A stretch of 64,000 bases of DNA from Chitinispirillales bacterium ANBcel5. Lineage in GTDB: Bacteria > Fibrobacterota > Chitinivibrionia > Chitinivibrionales > Chitinispirillaceae. Position numbers and translations under genes: made by a program. The notes beneath the pieces were generated by a model. It was not told the origin of the DNA. It saw only the letters and a program-made list of their open reading frames with translations, and made no database searches. The stretch covers positions 1-64,000 of the forward strand of contig JARUKZ010000011.1 in the NCBI GenBank assembly GCA_029688955.1, read 5' to 3'. This document shows positions 1 through 9,402 of this stretch, piece by piece. Positions within the stretch are counted from its first letter, which is position 1, and each line of letters begins with the position of its first letter.

Positions 1-1
1 T

Positions 2-841
2 TTTGATAAGGTAAACCACGACTGGCTGATTACATTTATGCGACAGCGGGTAGGCGATATGCGAATATTGCGTATGGTCCAACGGATGTTAAAGTCCGGT
101 ATCATGGAAGAGGGGCTGACTAAAGTTACTAAAGAAGGTACACCGCAGGGTTCGATTCTTTCTCCGCTGTTGAGTAATATATACCTGCATTATGTTCTGG
201 ATCTGTGGTTCAGACTTCAAGTACGGAAAACATGCAGAGGTGAAGCATACTACTTTAGGTTTGCGGATGACTTTATTGCATGTTTCCAATACAAAAGCGA
301 TGCGGAAAAGTTTCGTCAGGAACTGGAAAGAAGACTGGAGAAATTCGGTCTTCAAATAGCCGAAGACAAAACACGATGTATCGAATTTGGCAGGTTTGCA
401 CGAGACAATGCTAACGGGAAAGGAAAGAAACCCGAAGAGTTTACTTTTCTTGGGTTTACCTTTTACTGCGGAAAAACCAGACATGGCAAATTCAAAGTAA
501 AACGGAAAACCGCACGAAAGAAACTTATACTCTCATTGAAAAAGTTCACTGAATGGGTTGAGGACGAATACTGGCGCAAGCCTAAGATAAAACTTATCAA
601 AGAGGCAAAACGCATAGTACAGGGGCATATAAACTATTATGGTATAACAGACAATTCACATAGTTGCAGTGTATATGTATCCCAAGTTGAACGCAAACTG
701 CTGAAATGGCTTAACCGCAAGAGCCAAAGAAAAGCATATGTGTGGCAAGGGTATAAAGATGTATTGAAACATGTTCGCTGGCCGAAAGTGAAAATCCGAG
801 TTAATTTAGATCCGTTTGGTACAATAGCGGCGACTTTTTGA
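2..841 (+). CDS. ltrA: group II intron reverse transcriptase/maturase, 5'-truncated by window edge
   Basis: This protein binds its own intron RNA, helps it splice and copies it into DNA at new sites. The frame is open from base 2 (FDKVNHDWL, the reverse-transcriptase 'FDxxxHD' region), so the ATG at 38 is internal. Next come the GTPQGSILSPLLSNIYL block and the catalytic box, here FADD instead of the usual YADD, then the GFTF block. After these comes a basic domain X (maturase) region. No C-terminal HNH endonuclease is visible, as in several endonuclease-less bacterial classes. The reading frame is intact to the stop, and domain V follows 12 bases later, so the element could still be active. 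The Tyr-to-Phe change in the active-site box is conservative but noteworthy. Confidence 0.88.
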   Translation, partial: FDKVNHDWLITFMRQRVGDMRILRMVQRMLKSGIMEEGLTKVTKEGTPQGSILSPLLSNIYLHYVLDLWFRLQVRKTCRGEAYYFRFADDFIACFQYKSDAEKFRQELERRLEKFGLQIAEDKTRCIEFGRFARDNANGKGKKPEEFTFLGFTFYCGKTRHGKFKVKRKTARKKLILSLKKFTEWVEDEYWRKPKIKLIKEAKRIVQGHINYYGITDNSHSCSVYVSQVERKLLKWLNRKSQRKAYVWQGYKDVLKHVRWPKVKIRVNLDPFGTIAATF

Positions 842-852
842 ATGACGATACG

Positions 853-926
853 AGGAGCCGTGTGTGGGAAATCCGCTTGTACGGTTCTGAGAGGGGTTAG
901 GCAGGTAACTGCCTTTCCTACTCGAC
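853..926 (+). ncRNA. group II intron domains V and VI
   Basis: GAGCCGTGTG (854-863) pairs with the GTACGGTTC segment (879-887) around a GAAA-type loop (868-871). This is the standard domain V catalytic hairpin. It is followed by a second stem, GGCAG/CTGCC (900-912), and CCTACTCGAC, consistent with domain VI and its bulged branch-point A near 920. These lie directly behind the maturase stop codon, the normal order. Domain boundaries are accurate to a few bases only. Confidence 0.8.
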
Positions 927-999
927 CAAAGGGCGCAGAGGTAAACGCTTCGCGTTTAGAAATTCCGCAATTCATTCAGTTGTGATCAAGACATTATCC

Positions 1000-1024
1000 A
1001 GGGTAATTGCGGAGCGATTACCCT
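1000..1024. terminator. hairpin between intron and beta-helix gene
   Basis: Perfect 8-bp inverted repeat AGGGTAAT/ATTACCCT with a 9-base loop. It lies downstream of the minus-strand gene that ends at 1107. No clear T-run follows on either strand, so it is only a possible terminator. Confidence 0.3.
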
Positions 1025-1078
1025 TAACCCTAGTTCATTTTATCCTATTTTGGATAAGAGTGATTAAATGTTTTTGTA

Positions 1079-1090
1079 AAAGTGCACTTT
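1079..1090. repeat. palindrome AAAGTGCACTTT after paralog A
   Basis: Perfect 12-bp palindrome 16 bases beyond the stop codon of paralog A. A matching, longer copy lies at 4115-4130, the same distance beyond the stop of paralog B. It is therefore part of the duplicated unit. Function is not evident. Confidence 0.6.
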
Positions 1091-1106
1091 CATAGTAAAC
1101 TTATTT

Positions 1107-4088
1107 TTACCGTACCACTCCAAACCTCTCTCTGAACCGCACGCTTTCTCCCTGTTGGGTAGTGAAAACGGCTATTACCATGTATGATCCGGGGGCTAAT
1201 GGCTTTCCGTTTCTGCCCACAAGGTTGTAGGTAAGTGAGCTTGTCCACTCCGCAAGGGGTAGTTCGCTGTTGTAGCGCCGGGCTTTGGTCTCTTTAACCA
1301 GATTACCGGATGCATCGTAGATAGAAAACGCGGCGCTTGTGTAGTTAAGTCTGCGGGTGTAAAAAGAGATGCTTTCGCTACGGTTTACGGGGTTGGGAGC
1401 AACCGCAAACTCTGGTTTGGTAACAGCTGGCGTTTGGGGATTAAGTGTTGATGCGATGAAATTTTCATTGGCAGGAAACGATCCTGGTTTTCTGGTGACA
1501 CTGGTGTATCTGGCAATTCTTAGCCTTGCTCCATCGGTGGCTCCGGTGGTCTCCAATGTTGCTCTGAGGGTGAGGAATTCATTTATAGTACCATTGGTAA
1601 CTTCAGCAGTGAAGTGTGCCGCTCCGGTGTGATCAGTAACAGTATTCGCAGGGCCGCTTATATCACCGATTTCGGGATTAAGGCTCTCGATTGTAACCGG
1701 TGCTTCAACGTTAACAGGGTTTGAAAATTTATCAAATACTCTGAGACGTAGCTCATAGGGGTAAACAGCGCAGATTAATGTAGTATCATCGGAAACGCTG
1801 GTTGATGGTGGATTTTCAAACACCACATTATCGGGATCTCCGGGTTCTACCACCACCTTGTTAGTACCGAAAATGGGTATCAGTCTGTACTCGTCCATCC
1901 AGGCGGCTGTAGCCGAAATATATTCTGAACCACCAGGTGGGACTGTGGTAAACACCACCTCTTGTTGAGTCTCAATTTCAATGTCTGAAATTATAAGCAT
2001 ATCCTTTGGTTCTTCCCCATCATCAGGCCATCGGTAAAGGTTATGGCCGGAATTAAGAGAGACAGCAATATCGGTAAGAGTTTTTGAAAATTCTATCCCA
2101 CCTGGTCCTATTGGCGCAAGCTTCAACACATACCGCTCACCAGCAAAGGCTGTATCTACTGCATCACCATCAAAATCATTTAATATTTGAACATCAAAAC
2201 TATACACTTCTCTATAGGGAAATGTTGTTACATCAGTGGTCACAATCTGACCATCAGGACCTTCACCCTCGATAATCATTTCTAAGAAAGTATATGCACC
2301 TTCACTCTGTACAGGGATAGTTAAAACAGGGAATGTTAGGGAATTAATACCACTTTCTAGCGGTGTTGAAGGAGGGTTTATATCTATAATATCTGCTGTC
2401 TCTATTACCGGTGCATTACTTCCAAATGAATCTTCATCAAGATTCACATCTTTTAACAATCTAAGATGTCTGATTCTGGGGTTACTAAATTCAGGTGGAA
2501 TATTAAGGTCAAATTGAAGTGTTGCCATACTGTTGTGATCTATTCCAACAGAAGACAAAGGAGTGATTTTTCCGAAAACAGTGTGTAAAGGCCCCGATTG
2601 TACTGCTCCTATATCAACGATACTTCCATTATCATTAACAATCCCGGCTTCCGGCCACCCACCTTCTTTAATGATTGAGTCTACCACAGGATGTTCCCAG
2701 TCCGGTACGAGAAAATCAGGGTGAGTGGGATCATCGGTATTAAGAAAGTAGTTTTGGATTTCAAGCCAACGGATGTTTGCTGATGCAGGGAAAGCTTGCC
2801 CTTCAGGTGCATCAATTAAAGCTCCCGGTGAGATAAATTGGTCTGTGTCTACCGTGACTTTAGAGCTGTCATCACATTGAAATATAAACTGAGCTCCTCT
2901 TTGTGGAGTATCCATTCCAGATAGTACATTCACGGAAGTATATACCTCTACATTCTTCCCGGTTGTAACGCAACCAGATGGAGGATCGATAAAACGCTGA
3001 TCCCTGTCTGGTTCCTGCCACTGTGAGGCATAGATGCTGTGTTTCATTCGGCTTGGAAAGAGAGGGTTCATGATTACCTGAGGGTTTCTAAAGGCTCCGT
3101 TATATCCCTGGTCCCACAGGTGCTTGGGTCTGCTGTATATATTGTTAAAGATCAGATGCTGTGTGCCTGAGCGCCGCAGTCCTGCAAAAATCGTATAGTT
3201 ATTATGAAAAGTATTGTTGTAAACTGCAAGAGGAGAACGGTTGTGATCTCTGGTTACAATAGCCCCTCCGGTTTGGTTTTCGCCACCGGGAAGTGTTACC
3301 ACGTGAGTGGCAAAATCTATACTTTGATGATAGTTGTTATAAATGAGATTAAACCGTATCGTTGATCCAAAATCCCACATCGATTCGGTAAATATACCCC
3401 AGGAATTACCATGTATGCGGTTTTGTTCAATCAGATGATTTCCGCATATTCCAAAAGTCTGTCTTGGTATAATTGTTTCTGGTTCGACTGGAGGTATTCT
3501 GGGATAATATTTTACAAATGCTCCATACTTGTTACCATCATTTATGTAAATTCCAAAGTAGGCGTTTTTGAATTCTGAATTACGAACCACCGTGTTACCT
3601 GACTTCCAAAGGCAAAGCGCTGCATTCCCATGAAACAGGGGTGTATCTGATTCCCAGACATCTGAGTATGCAAAAGGCATAGCACCGCCACCGTCCACAA
3701 TTATTCCATCAATGGTGACATTTCTGGCCCTGAGCACACGAAGAGCCCCGTTTCGATCATAGTTTATCATAGCGGTATCCTGTGCTTCTGTGCTGTTCAT
3801 TGGATGAACGTTTTCGGTATCCTGCCACAGTATAACCGGTCTGTTTGAGGAGGTGGGGTTGGAAGAGGTAAGGGTCAGCCCGTGATGGGTACTGTCTATT
3901 GTTACCTGTTCTTCATATACCTCATTATCTAAGATTTCTATAACGTGGCCTGGTCCTGCAGCCTCTAAGGCAGCAGAGATAGTAGTAAACATTCCCTCGC
4001 CACCCTGAGCCACAGTTAACCTTGTTTGAGCATAGGCGAAGCACACTGTTAGTAGTAGCATCAGGATAAAAGCCTTTATGAGTGTCAT
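1107..4088 (-). CDS. secreted parallel beta-helix protein with Ig-like and C-terminal sorting domains (paralog A)
   Basis: Predicted surface or secreted protein of 993 aa. Residues 1-20 form a signal peptide ending AYA. Residues about 28-370 carry repeated 'NxxIxxN' turns (for example GNHLIEQNRIHGNSWGIF) typical of right-handed parallel beta-helix proteins that bind or cleave polysaccharides. The middle is rich in beta-strand. Around 775-860 is a Big_1/invasin-like Ig module (VTIESLNPEIGDISGP). The last 100 residues (VAPNPVNRSESISFY to the terminal RFGVVR) look like a type IX-like or FlgD-like C-terminal sorting domain. Start: ATG at 4088 with AAGGAGCAGG 8 bases upstream. It is a tandem duplicate of the next gene, 57 bp away. 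Ends are almost identical and the centre is diverged. No catalytic residues could be assigned. Confidence 0.75.
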   Translation of the reverse strand: MTLIKAFILMLLLTVCFAYAQTRLTVAQGGEGMFTTISAALEAAGPGHVIEILDNEVYEEQVTIDSTHHGLTLTSSNPTSSNRPVILWQDTENVHPMNSTEAQDTAMINYDRNGALRVLRARNVTIDGIIVDGGGAMPFAYSDVWESDTPLFHGNAALCLWKSGNTVVRNSEFKNAYFGIYINDGNKYGAFVKYYPRIPPVEPETIIPRQTFGICGNHLIEQNRIHGNSWGIFTESMWDFGSTIRFNLIYNNYHQSIDFATHVVTLPGGENQTGGAIVTRDHNRSPLAVYNNTFHNNYTIFAGLRRSGTQHLIFNNIYSRPKHLWDQGYNGAFRNPQVIMNPLFPSRMKHSIYASQWQEPDRDQRFIDPPSGCVTTGKNVEVYTSVNVLSGMDTPQRGAQFIFQCDDSSKVTVDTDQFISPGALIDAPEGQAFPASANIRWLEIQNYFLNTDDPTHPDFLVPDWEHPVVDSIIKEGGWPEAGIVNDNGSIVDIGAVQSGPLHTVFGKITPLSSVGIDHNSMATLQFDLNIPPEFSNPRIRHLRLLKDVNLDEDSFGSNAPVIETADIIDINPPSTPLESGINSLTFPVLTIPVQSEGAYTFLEMIIEGEGPDGQIVTTDVTTFPYREVYSFDVQILNDFDGDAVDTAFAGERYVLKLAPIGPGGIEFSKTLTDIAVSLNSGHNLYRWPDDGEEPKDMLIISDIEIETQQEVVFTTVPPGGSEYISATAAWMDEYRLIPIFGTNKVVVEPGDPDNVVFENPPSTSVSDDTTLICAVYPYELRLRVFDKFSNPVNVEAPVTIESLNPEIGDISGPANTVTDHTGAAHFTAEVTNGTINEFLTLRATLETTGATDGARLRIARYTSVTRKPGSFPANENFIASTLNPQTPAVTKPEFAVAPNPVNRSESISFYTRRLNYTSAAFSIYDASGNLVKETKARRYNSELPLAEWTSSLTYNLVGRNGKPLAPGSYMVIAVFTTQQGESVRFRERFGVVR

Positions 4089-4114
4089 TTAACCTGCTCC
4101 TTTATATGATGGGG

Positions 4115-4130
4115 TAAAAGTGCACTTTTA
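4115..4130. repeat. 16-bp palindrome between the two beta-helix paralogs
   Basis: TAAAAGTGCACTTTTA is a perfect 16-bp palindrome. It sits 15 bases after the stop of paralog B and about 26 bases upstream of the ATG of paralog A. It could be an operator for paralog A or a loop-less hairpin. The related copy at 1079-1090 favours co-duplication with the gene 3' end. Confidence 0.6.
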
Positions 4131-4145
4131 TATTTTCAACTTATT

Positions 4146-7121
4146 TTACCGTACCACTCCAAACGTCTCTCTGAACCGCACGCTTTCTCCCTGTTCGGTA
4201 GTGAAAACGGCTATTACCATGTATGATCCGGGGGCTAATGGTCTTCCGTTTCTGCCCACAAGATCGTAGGTAAGTGAGCTTGTCCACTCCGCAAGGGGAA
4301 GTTCGTTGTTGTAGCGCCGGGCTTTGGTCTCTTTAACCAGATTACCGGATGCATCGTAGATAGAAAACGCGGCGCTTGTGTAGTTAAGCCTGCGGGTGTA
4401 AAAAGAGATGCTTTCGTTGCGGTTAACGGGGTTTGGGGCAACCGCAAACTCTGGTTTGGTAACAGCTGGCGTTTGGGGATTAAGAGGTGATGCGATGAAA
4501 TTTTCGGCTGGGGGAAACGATCCGGGTTTTCTGGTGACACTGGTGTATCTGCCAATTCTTAATCGTCCTTCATCGGTGGCTCCGTTAGCTTCCAATGTTG
4601 CCCTCAGTGTGAAAATATCATTCATAGTGCCATTGGTAACTTCAGCGTTGAAAAATGCCGCACCGGTGGGGTCAGTAGTAGTCGTTACAGGGCCACTTAT
4701 ATCCCCGATTTCGGGGTCAAGGCTCTCGATTGTAACCGGTACTTCGACATTCACTGCATTCCCGAATCTATCAAAGACTCTGAGTTGTACCTGCCGTGCA
4801 GACCCGGGGTCGATAATTGGTGCCTCATCAGAGATGTTGGTTGATGGTGGGTCTTCAAACACCACATTTTCAGCAGCTCCCGGTACAACCACCACATTGG
4901 TAGAGCCGAAAAAAGGTATTAACCTGCCCTCATCCATCCAGACGGCCATTGCCGAGATGTATTCTGAACCACCACGCGGAACTCTGGTAAACACCACCTC
5001 TGTTTGAATACTGTCAGTAATTTGTGTGATTTCAAGTGGATCAGTTGGTTCTTCTCCTTCATCAGGCCAACTGTAAAGGGTATTGCCGGAATTAAGCTGG
5101 ACATTGACATCAGTAAGAGTTTCGGTAAATCCTACCTCACCTGGTCTCATGGGCGCAAGCCTTAAGCCGACCCGCTCACCTGCTATGACTGTATCCAGTA
5201 CATCTCCATCCATATCAACTATTTTGACATTAAACAGATAATCATTTTGTATGTAGGGCAGAAATCCTACATCAGTGGTCACGGTCTGACCATCAGGACC
5301 TTCACCCTCGATAACCATTTCAAAAAAACCGTAAAAACCCATAAAACCCTCTACAGAAACATCTATTGAATTCGCGCCGTTTCTTAATGTTGTCGAAGGC
5401 GGGGTTATATCTTCAATGCTTGTAGCTGCTATTACCGGTGCACTATTTCCGAAGGAGTCCACACCGTACTCAACATCCCTGAGAAATCTGAGATATCTTA
5501 TTCTCGGGTTAGAAAAGTCAGGCGGAATAGCAAGATCAAAAACAAGATTTGCAATATTGTTGTTATTAATAAATACTGAACTTACAGGAGTGATTCTTCC
5601 GAAAACAGTGGGTACAGGCGCTGATTGTGCTGCTCCGATATCAACAATACTTCCATTCCCTTTAACCATTCCAGCTTCCGACCATCCTGCATTTTTAACA
5701 ATTGAGTCTACCAACGGGTGATCCCAGTCAGGCATGAGAAAATTCGGGTGAGTGGGATCATCGGTATTGAGAAATTGGTTCTGAATTTCAAACCAACGGA
5801 TAGTAGCTGATGCAGGGAACGCTTCCCCTTCCGGGGCATCAATTAAGGCTCCTGGTGCTATGAAATCGTTGGTAACAACTTCGACTTCGGATCCATCATC
5901 GCACTCTATCGTAACAACGGCACCTCTTTGAACAGCTCCGCTATCTATTCCTGCCATCAAATGAACCTGGGTATATCCTTCTATTTGTTGCTCACCAGAC
6001 ATACGGCATACTGAGGGGACACTGATAGAGCGTTCATCGAGCACAGGATCACTGGCCTGAGCGGCATAAATACTATGTTTCATCCTGTGGGGATAAAGTG
6101 GGTCCATTGTATGCCAGGGGTTAGTGAATTCTCCATTATACCCATCAGCCCACAGGTATTTGGGGCTGCTGTAGATATTATTGAAGACCAGATGCTGTGC
6201 ACCTGCTCGCCAATGCCCCCCAAAGGTAAGATAGTTGTTATGGAATGTGTTATTGTATATCGCAAGTGGTGAGATGTTATGGTCTTTTGTATTTATGGCA
6301 CCACCCGGGTTATGTTCACCATCATCGAGACTAAGAACTTCTGAAACAATGTCTGGCGACTGATGATAATTGTCGTATATAAAATTAAACCTTATGGTGG
6401 AGCCCAAATCCCATACCGATTCCATATATATACCCCAGGAGTTGCCATGGATGTGGTTGTGCTCAATGAGGTGGTTACCGGTTTGACCAAAATTTTGTCC
6501 TGGTATAATGAGGGGAGGTGAGGATGGATTTGGATTGCCAAAGATCCCACCTGCATTTCTGTCATTAACGGCAATGCCATAGAAAGCGTTTCTGACATCA
6601 GAATTTCTTATTACCACATTTCCTGATCTCCAAAGACAAATAGCTGCATTTCCGTGAAACAGTGGATGAGTGCTTTCGATATCCTGCCAAACATTATCGT
6701 AGCCAAAGGGCATAGCACCACCACCATCCACAATTATTCCGTCTATGGTTACATTTCTGGCCCTGAGCACACGAAGCGCACCGTTTCGATCATAGTTTAT
6801 TATAGCGGTATCCTGTGCTTCTGTTGCATTTTTGGGATGAACGTTTTCGGTATCCTGCCACATAATTACCGGCCTGCTTGAGGATGTGGGGTTGGAAGAG
6901 GTAAGGGTCAGTCCGTTAAGGGTACTATCTATCGTTACCTGTTCTTCGTAGACTGCATTGTCTAAGATTTCTATAACGTAGCCTGGTCCGGCAGCTTCCA
7001 AAGCAGAAGAGATAGTAGTAAACATTCCTTCGCCACCCTGAGCTACCGTTAATCTTGTTTGAGCGTACGCGCAGTAACCTGTTAGTAGTATAGTAAGGAT
7101 AAAAGCTTTTATGAGTGTCAT
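4146..7121 (-). CDS. secreted parallel beta-helix protein with Ig-like and C-terminal sorting domains (paralog B)
   Basis: A 991-aa paralog of the preceding protein with the same plan: signal peptide (1-20), beta-helix (about 28-370), beta-rich middle, Big_1-like module and a C-terminal sorting-type domain. By eye the first 140 and last 130 residues are nearly identical to paralog A. The centre differs much more (SSPPLIIPGQNF versus EPETIIPRQTF). Conserved NHLIExNxIHGNSWGI and NNTFHNNY turns support the helix fold. The ATG at 7121 and its upstream AGGAGCAGG are conserved with paralog A, so the duplication of about 3.04 kb includes the ribosome-binding region. The two genes are probably co-transcribed. 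Substrate is unknown; host or plant polysaccharide is a guess from the fold. Confidence 0.75.
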   Translation of the reverse strand: MTLIKAFILTILLTGYCAYAQTRLTVAQGGEGMFTTISSALEAAGPGYVIEILDNAVYEEQVTIDSTLNGLTLTSSNPTSSSRPVIMWQDTENVHPKNATEAQDTAIINYDRNGALRVLRARNVTIDGIIVDGGGAMPFGYDNVWQDIESTHPLFHGNAAICLWRSGNVVIRNSDVRNAFYGIAVNDRNAGGIFGNPNPSSPPLIIPGQNFGQTGNHLIEHNHIHGNSWGIYMESVWDLGSTIRFNFIYDNYHQSPDIVSEVLSLDDGEHNPGGAINTKDHNISPLAIYNNTFHNNYLTFGGHWRAGAQHLVFNNIYSSPKYLWADGYNGEFTNPWHTMDPLYPHRMKHSIYAAQASDPVLDERSISVPSVCRMSGEQQIEGYTQVHLMAGIDSGAVQRGAVVTIECDDGSEVEVVTNDFIAPGALIDAPEGEAFPASATIRWFEIQNQFLNTDDPTHPNFLMPDWDHPLVDSIVKNAGWSEAGMVKGNGSIVDIGAAQSAPVPTVFGRITPVSSVFINNNNIANLVFDLAIPPDFSNPRIRYLRFLRDVEYGVDSFGNSAPVIAATSIEDITPPSTTLRNGANSIDVSVEGFMGFYGFFEMVIEGEGPDGQTVTTDVGFLPYIQNDYLFNVKIVDMDGDVLDTVIAGERVGLRLAPMRPGEVGFTETLTDVNVQLNSGNTLYSWPDEGEEPTDPLEITQITDSIQTEVVFTRVPRGGSEYISAMAVWMDEGRLIPFFGSTNVVVVPGAAENVVFEDPPSTNISDEAPIIDPGSARQVQLRVFDRFGNAVNVEVPVTIESLDPEIGDISGPVTTTTDPTGAAFFNAEVTNGTMNDIFTLRATLEANGATDEGRLRIGRYTSVTRKPGSFPPAENFIASPLNPQTPAVTKPEFAVAPNPVNRNESISFYTRRLNYTSAAFSIYDASGNLVKETKARRYNNELPLAEWTSSLTYDLVGRNGRPLAPGSYMVIAVFTTEQGESVRFRETFGVVR

Positions 7122-7360
7122 TTAACCTGCTCCTTTCATCTATTAGAGAAGGATAGAACTGTAGAAGAAATGGCTGTAAGCTACTATTTAATATAAAAGT
7201 TTTTTCTTCAAAGGGAACTGTTTTGAGTACAAAACTGTCCTCTTTATGAGTACAGTTTGGGGTGGGGTAGTGAGGGGATTCAACACTTTTTCACACTGCA
7301 ATTGTCACTGTTTTGATTCTTTATATAATTTATGAAAACCAATTTAACCCTAAACCGATT

Positions 7361-8614
7361 ATGAAATTGGATTCAAAAATGAAAGATTATACTACTTACC
7401 TTTTGTTCTTTGCTTTGGTGTTAGCAGTACAGATCAGCTATTCACAGGGCTTTAACAGTGGCGCGGCTATCACCTATACGCTCCATAGGGAACAAAACCC
7501 TACTGAAGATCAGCTTGATGCTTACGAAAGGATCCAGGAAGCAATGGATTCTGCATTACACTTTTACAATACTTACACCACAATCACTAAAACCCTCACT
7601 GTTTACTATAATCCGGATGTAGCCACAGCCGACGCAAACTTCAATAGTACAATCCGTTTTGGAGCAAACAGATCGTATATGGTAGTTGCGACTGCCATGC
7701 ATGAAATTGCCCATACTGTAGGTGTTGGAACAACAAGGGAGTATCGTGAACTGGTGAGGGATGGTGTTTTCACCGGAAGTTATGCAACTGCTGAGCTTAG
7801 GGATATTACAGGAGATCCGGACGCTGTGCTGAATGCAGACAATCAACACTTCTGGCCATATGGATTAAACTACGCCCATGAGGCTCAAACTGAACAGGAT
7901 CTGATAAACCACTGCAGAATTGTTAATGCGCTATATAAAGACCTCTTCAATGAGGAGTTTCGTGGGAATTACCGGCTCTATTCTACTGTTGCTATGGGGT
8001 GTATGGTTCCATCAGAGAGCAGAATCGTAATCGGGAGCTGCAGCGATAGTGCCTCTCTCTTCAGGCTGGTTTCACTGGGGGATTCTGTATATAGAATCGA
8101 ATTTGGCTCAGGGGTTCTTGACATACCCGGCGAGTCGGCAGAGGCTGGTTTGGGGGTAGGGGTGTGGAGCTGGAATGGCGGAGATCATCAAAGAGTAGTG
8201 TTTGAGCACCAGGAGTCGGAAGGCGATCTGTTTCGCCTCCGGATGCTTCACAGCGGACACTACCTGCGCGCCAATGATGATAGTGTAATTCAGGACAGGG
8301 CACACATCGAGGCTGAAACTCAGTACTGGATACTAAGCGGTGAAGATTCCCTGCCTTCAACTGCTCTTGGGCGAACTGTGAAGTCTAAAGAAACCGTTGA
8401 AATGCGGGGTAATACGCTTTTACTTAACGATGTGTGGAAACTTAATGATCGCCGGGCCGATTTGGTGGTAACTGATTCAAGGGGACGAAGTGTAGTAAAC
8501 AGGATGGTAAAAAGGGGCTCAGGGATTCACGTAGGCAACTTATCGAACGGTGTGTACATAATTGGGCTAACAGGAGAACGGAAGCAGGTAATCAGGCTTT
8601 TGCTGCTGCGATGA
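7361..8614 (+). CDS. secreted HExxH metalloprotease-like protein with ricin-type lectin-like domain
   Basis: An upstream in-frame TTG at 7313 would put 16 residues before the signal peptide, so the ATG at 7361 (or 7379) is preferred. A hydrophobic signal segment (YLLFFALVLAVQI) leads to a mature N-terminus near SQGFNSG. The motif MHEIAHTVGVG is the HExxH zinc site of metallopeptidases. A third zinc ligand downstream could not be assigned. The second half (about 215-330) alternates short strands with 'YRIEFG', 'FRLRMLHSGHYL' and 'YWIL' patterns that resemble a ricin/beta-trefoil lectin fold. The last 70 residues (LVVTDSRGRSVV...GVYIIGLTG) are a sorting-type tail as in neighbouring secreted proteins. 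No Shine-Dalgarno is obvious. Likely an exported carbohydrate-targeted protease. Confidence 0.6.
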   Translation: MKLDSKMKDYTTYLLFFALVLAVQISYSQGFNSGAAITYTLHREQNPTEDQLDAYERIQEAMDSALHFYNTYTTITKTLTVYYNPDVATADANFNSTIRFGANRSYMVVATAMHEIAHTVGVGTTREYRELVRDGVFTGSYATAELRDITGDPDAVLNADNQHFWPYGLNYAHEAQTEQDLINHCRIVNALYKDLFNEEFRGNYRLYSTVAMGCMVPSESRIVIGSCSDSASLFRLVSLGDSVYRIEFGSGVLDIPGESAEAGLGVGVWSWNGGDHQRVVFEHQESEGDLFRLRMLHSGHYLRANDDSVIQDRAHIEAETQYWILSGEDSLPSTALGRTVKSKETVEMRGNTLLLNDVWKLNDRRADLVVTDSRGRSVVNRMVKRGSGIHVGNLSNGVYIIGLTGERKQVIRLLLLR

Positions 8615-8669
8615 AGATGTGATAGCTTGGACGTTGTGTTTTGAGCTATGAGCAGGATGGTCCTTTCGT

Positions 8670-8697
8670 GTCCTCTGTTAGGAGCTACAGAGGGGAC
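8670..8697. terminator. possible terminator hairpin between convergent genes
   Basis: CCTCTGT (8672-8678) pairs with ACAGAGG (8687-8693), and flanking GTC/GAC can extend the stem. It lies between the convergent protease-like gene and the barrel gene. No T-run follows, so it is weakly supported. Confidence 0.35.
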
Positions 8698-8768
8698 GCT
8701 CTATGTACCGGGGAGCGCTTATTATTTCAAACAGCTGGCGGAAGTAGACTTGAGAACCTTTCAATCTA

Positions 8769-9344
8769 TTAAAGGTTTATTTGAAACCCATATTGCAGGG
8801 TATGAACTGCCTTAGTTCCCAAATAAACTGAATAGGTAAATGTTCCGAACATTCTATCATAGCCTAATTTGGCTTTTACGGAAAGCCCCGCGAATAGAAA
8901 TTCGTCATAAGTACTGTAATACCCGGTGCTACTATAATAATCATATCGTTCATGAGGGTTTTCTTTATGATGCTTTTCACCCCAGGCATTCCAGAAACCG
9001 ATGCTTAATCCTGGGCTTACGCTTATTATGACAGATGAATAATCGAATACAAAACCACGATAATACTGAAAAGCGGCACCACCCAAAAACTCGGAATACT
9101 CATCATCTGAAAGAAGGCTCCAATTGAAATTAACGCCATAATAATGATATTTATGACTGAAACCCAAATCCAGTGCCGGTCCATAACTTCTGTTTCCTCT
9201 AATCCATGCAGTAGAAAATGATGGCTTTAGGACAAAATATAATGTTCTTGCCGCATTGTAATTTTTACTGACCACCTCGTCCGGACGGACCAGAAACAAA
9301 TCAGTTGTTGATCTGCCTCTGTACTCTAAATGTATTCTGTACAA
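8769..9344 (-). CDS. outer-membrane beta-barrel-like protein, 5' end disrupted at a poly-T tract
   Basis: The protein alternates aromatic and polar residues and ends YGFQINL, as expected for strands of an outer-membrane barrel. It matches no family I can name. The first listed residue is a TTG, and the frame stays open upstream to 9404 (ELKYRDASTGDQL...) with no start codon. An ATG at 9426-9424 with a GGGAGAGG ribosome site opens a frame that reads MFFLFFF and stops, because T8-A-T10 leaves it one base out of phase with the barrel. Loss of one T would join the two. Either the gene is 5'-truncated, the sequence has a homopolymer error, or expression is switched by tract length. A diverged fragment of a second copy lies at 12092-12187. 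Confidence 0.5.
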   Translation of the reverse strand: MYRIHLEYRGRSTTDLFLVRPDEVVSKNYNAARTLYFVLKPSFSTAWIRGNRSYGPALDLGFSHKYHYYGVNFNWSLLSDDEYSEFLGGAAFQYYRGFVFDYSSVIISVSPGLSIGFWNAWGEKHHKENPHERYDYYSSTGYYSTYDEFLFAGLSVKAKLGYDRMFGTFTYSVYLGTKAVHTLQYGFQINL

Positions 9345-9402
9345 ACCACTTTGAACAGGTTGTATAAGCTGATCGCCAGTGCTTGCATCGCGATATTTTA
9401 AT

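Larger units (their letters stand above)
1..926 (+). mobile_element. group II intron, 3' portion (5' end outside window)
   Basis: The window opens inside a group II intron: an open maturase frame is followed directly by a recognisable domain V and domain VI. The intron 3' end is placed near 926, just after the sequence CCTACTCGAC. The 5' exon, ribozyme domains I-III and the start of the maturase are off the left edge. The 3' exon starts near 927 and holds a small hairpin (942-958) but no recognisable gene, so the interrupted target cannot be named. Confidence 0.85.
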
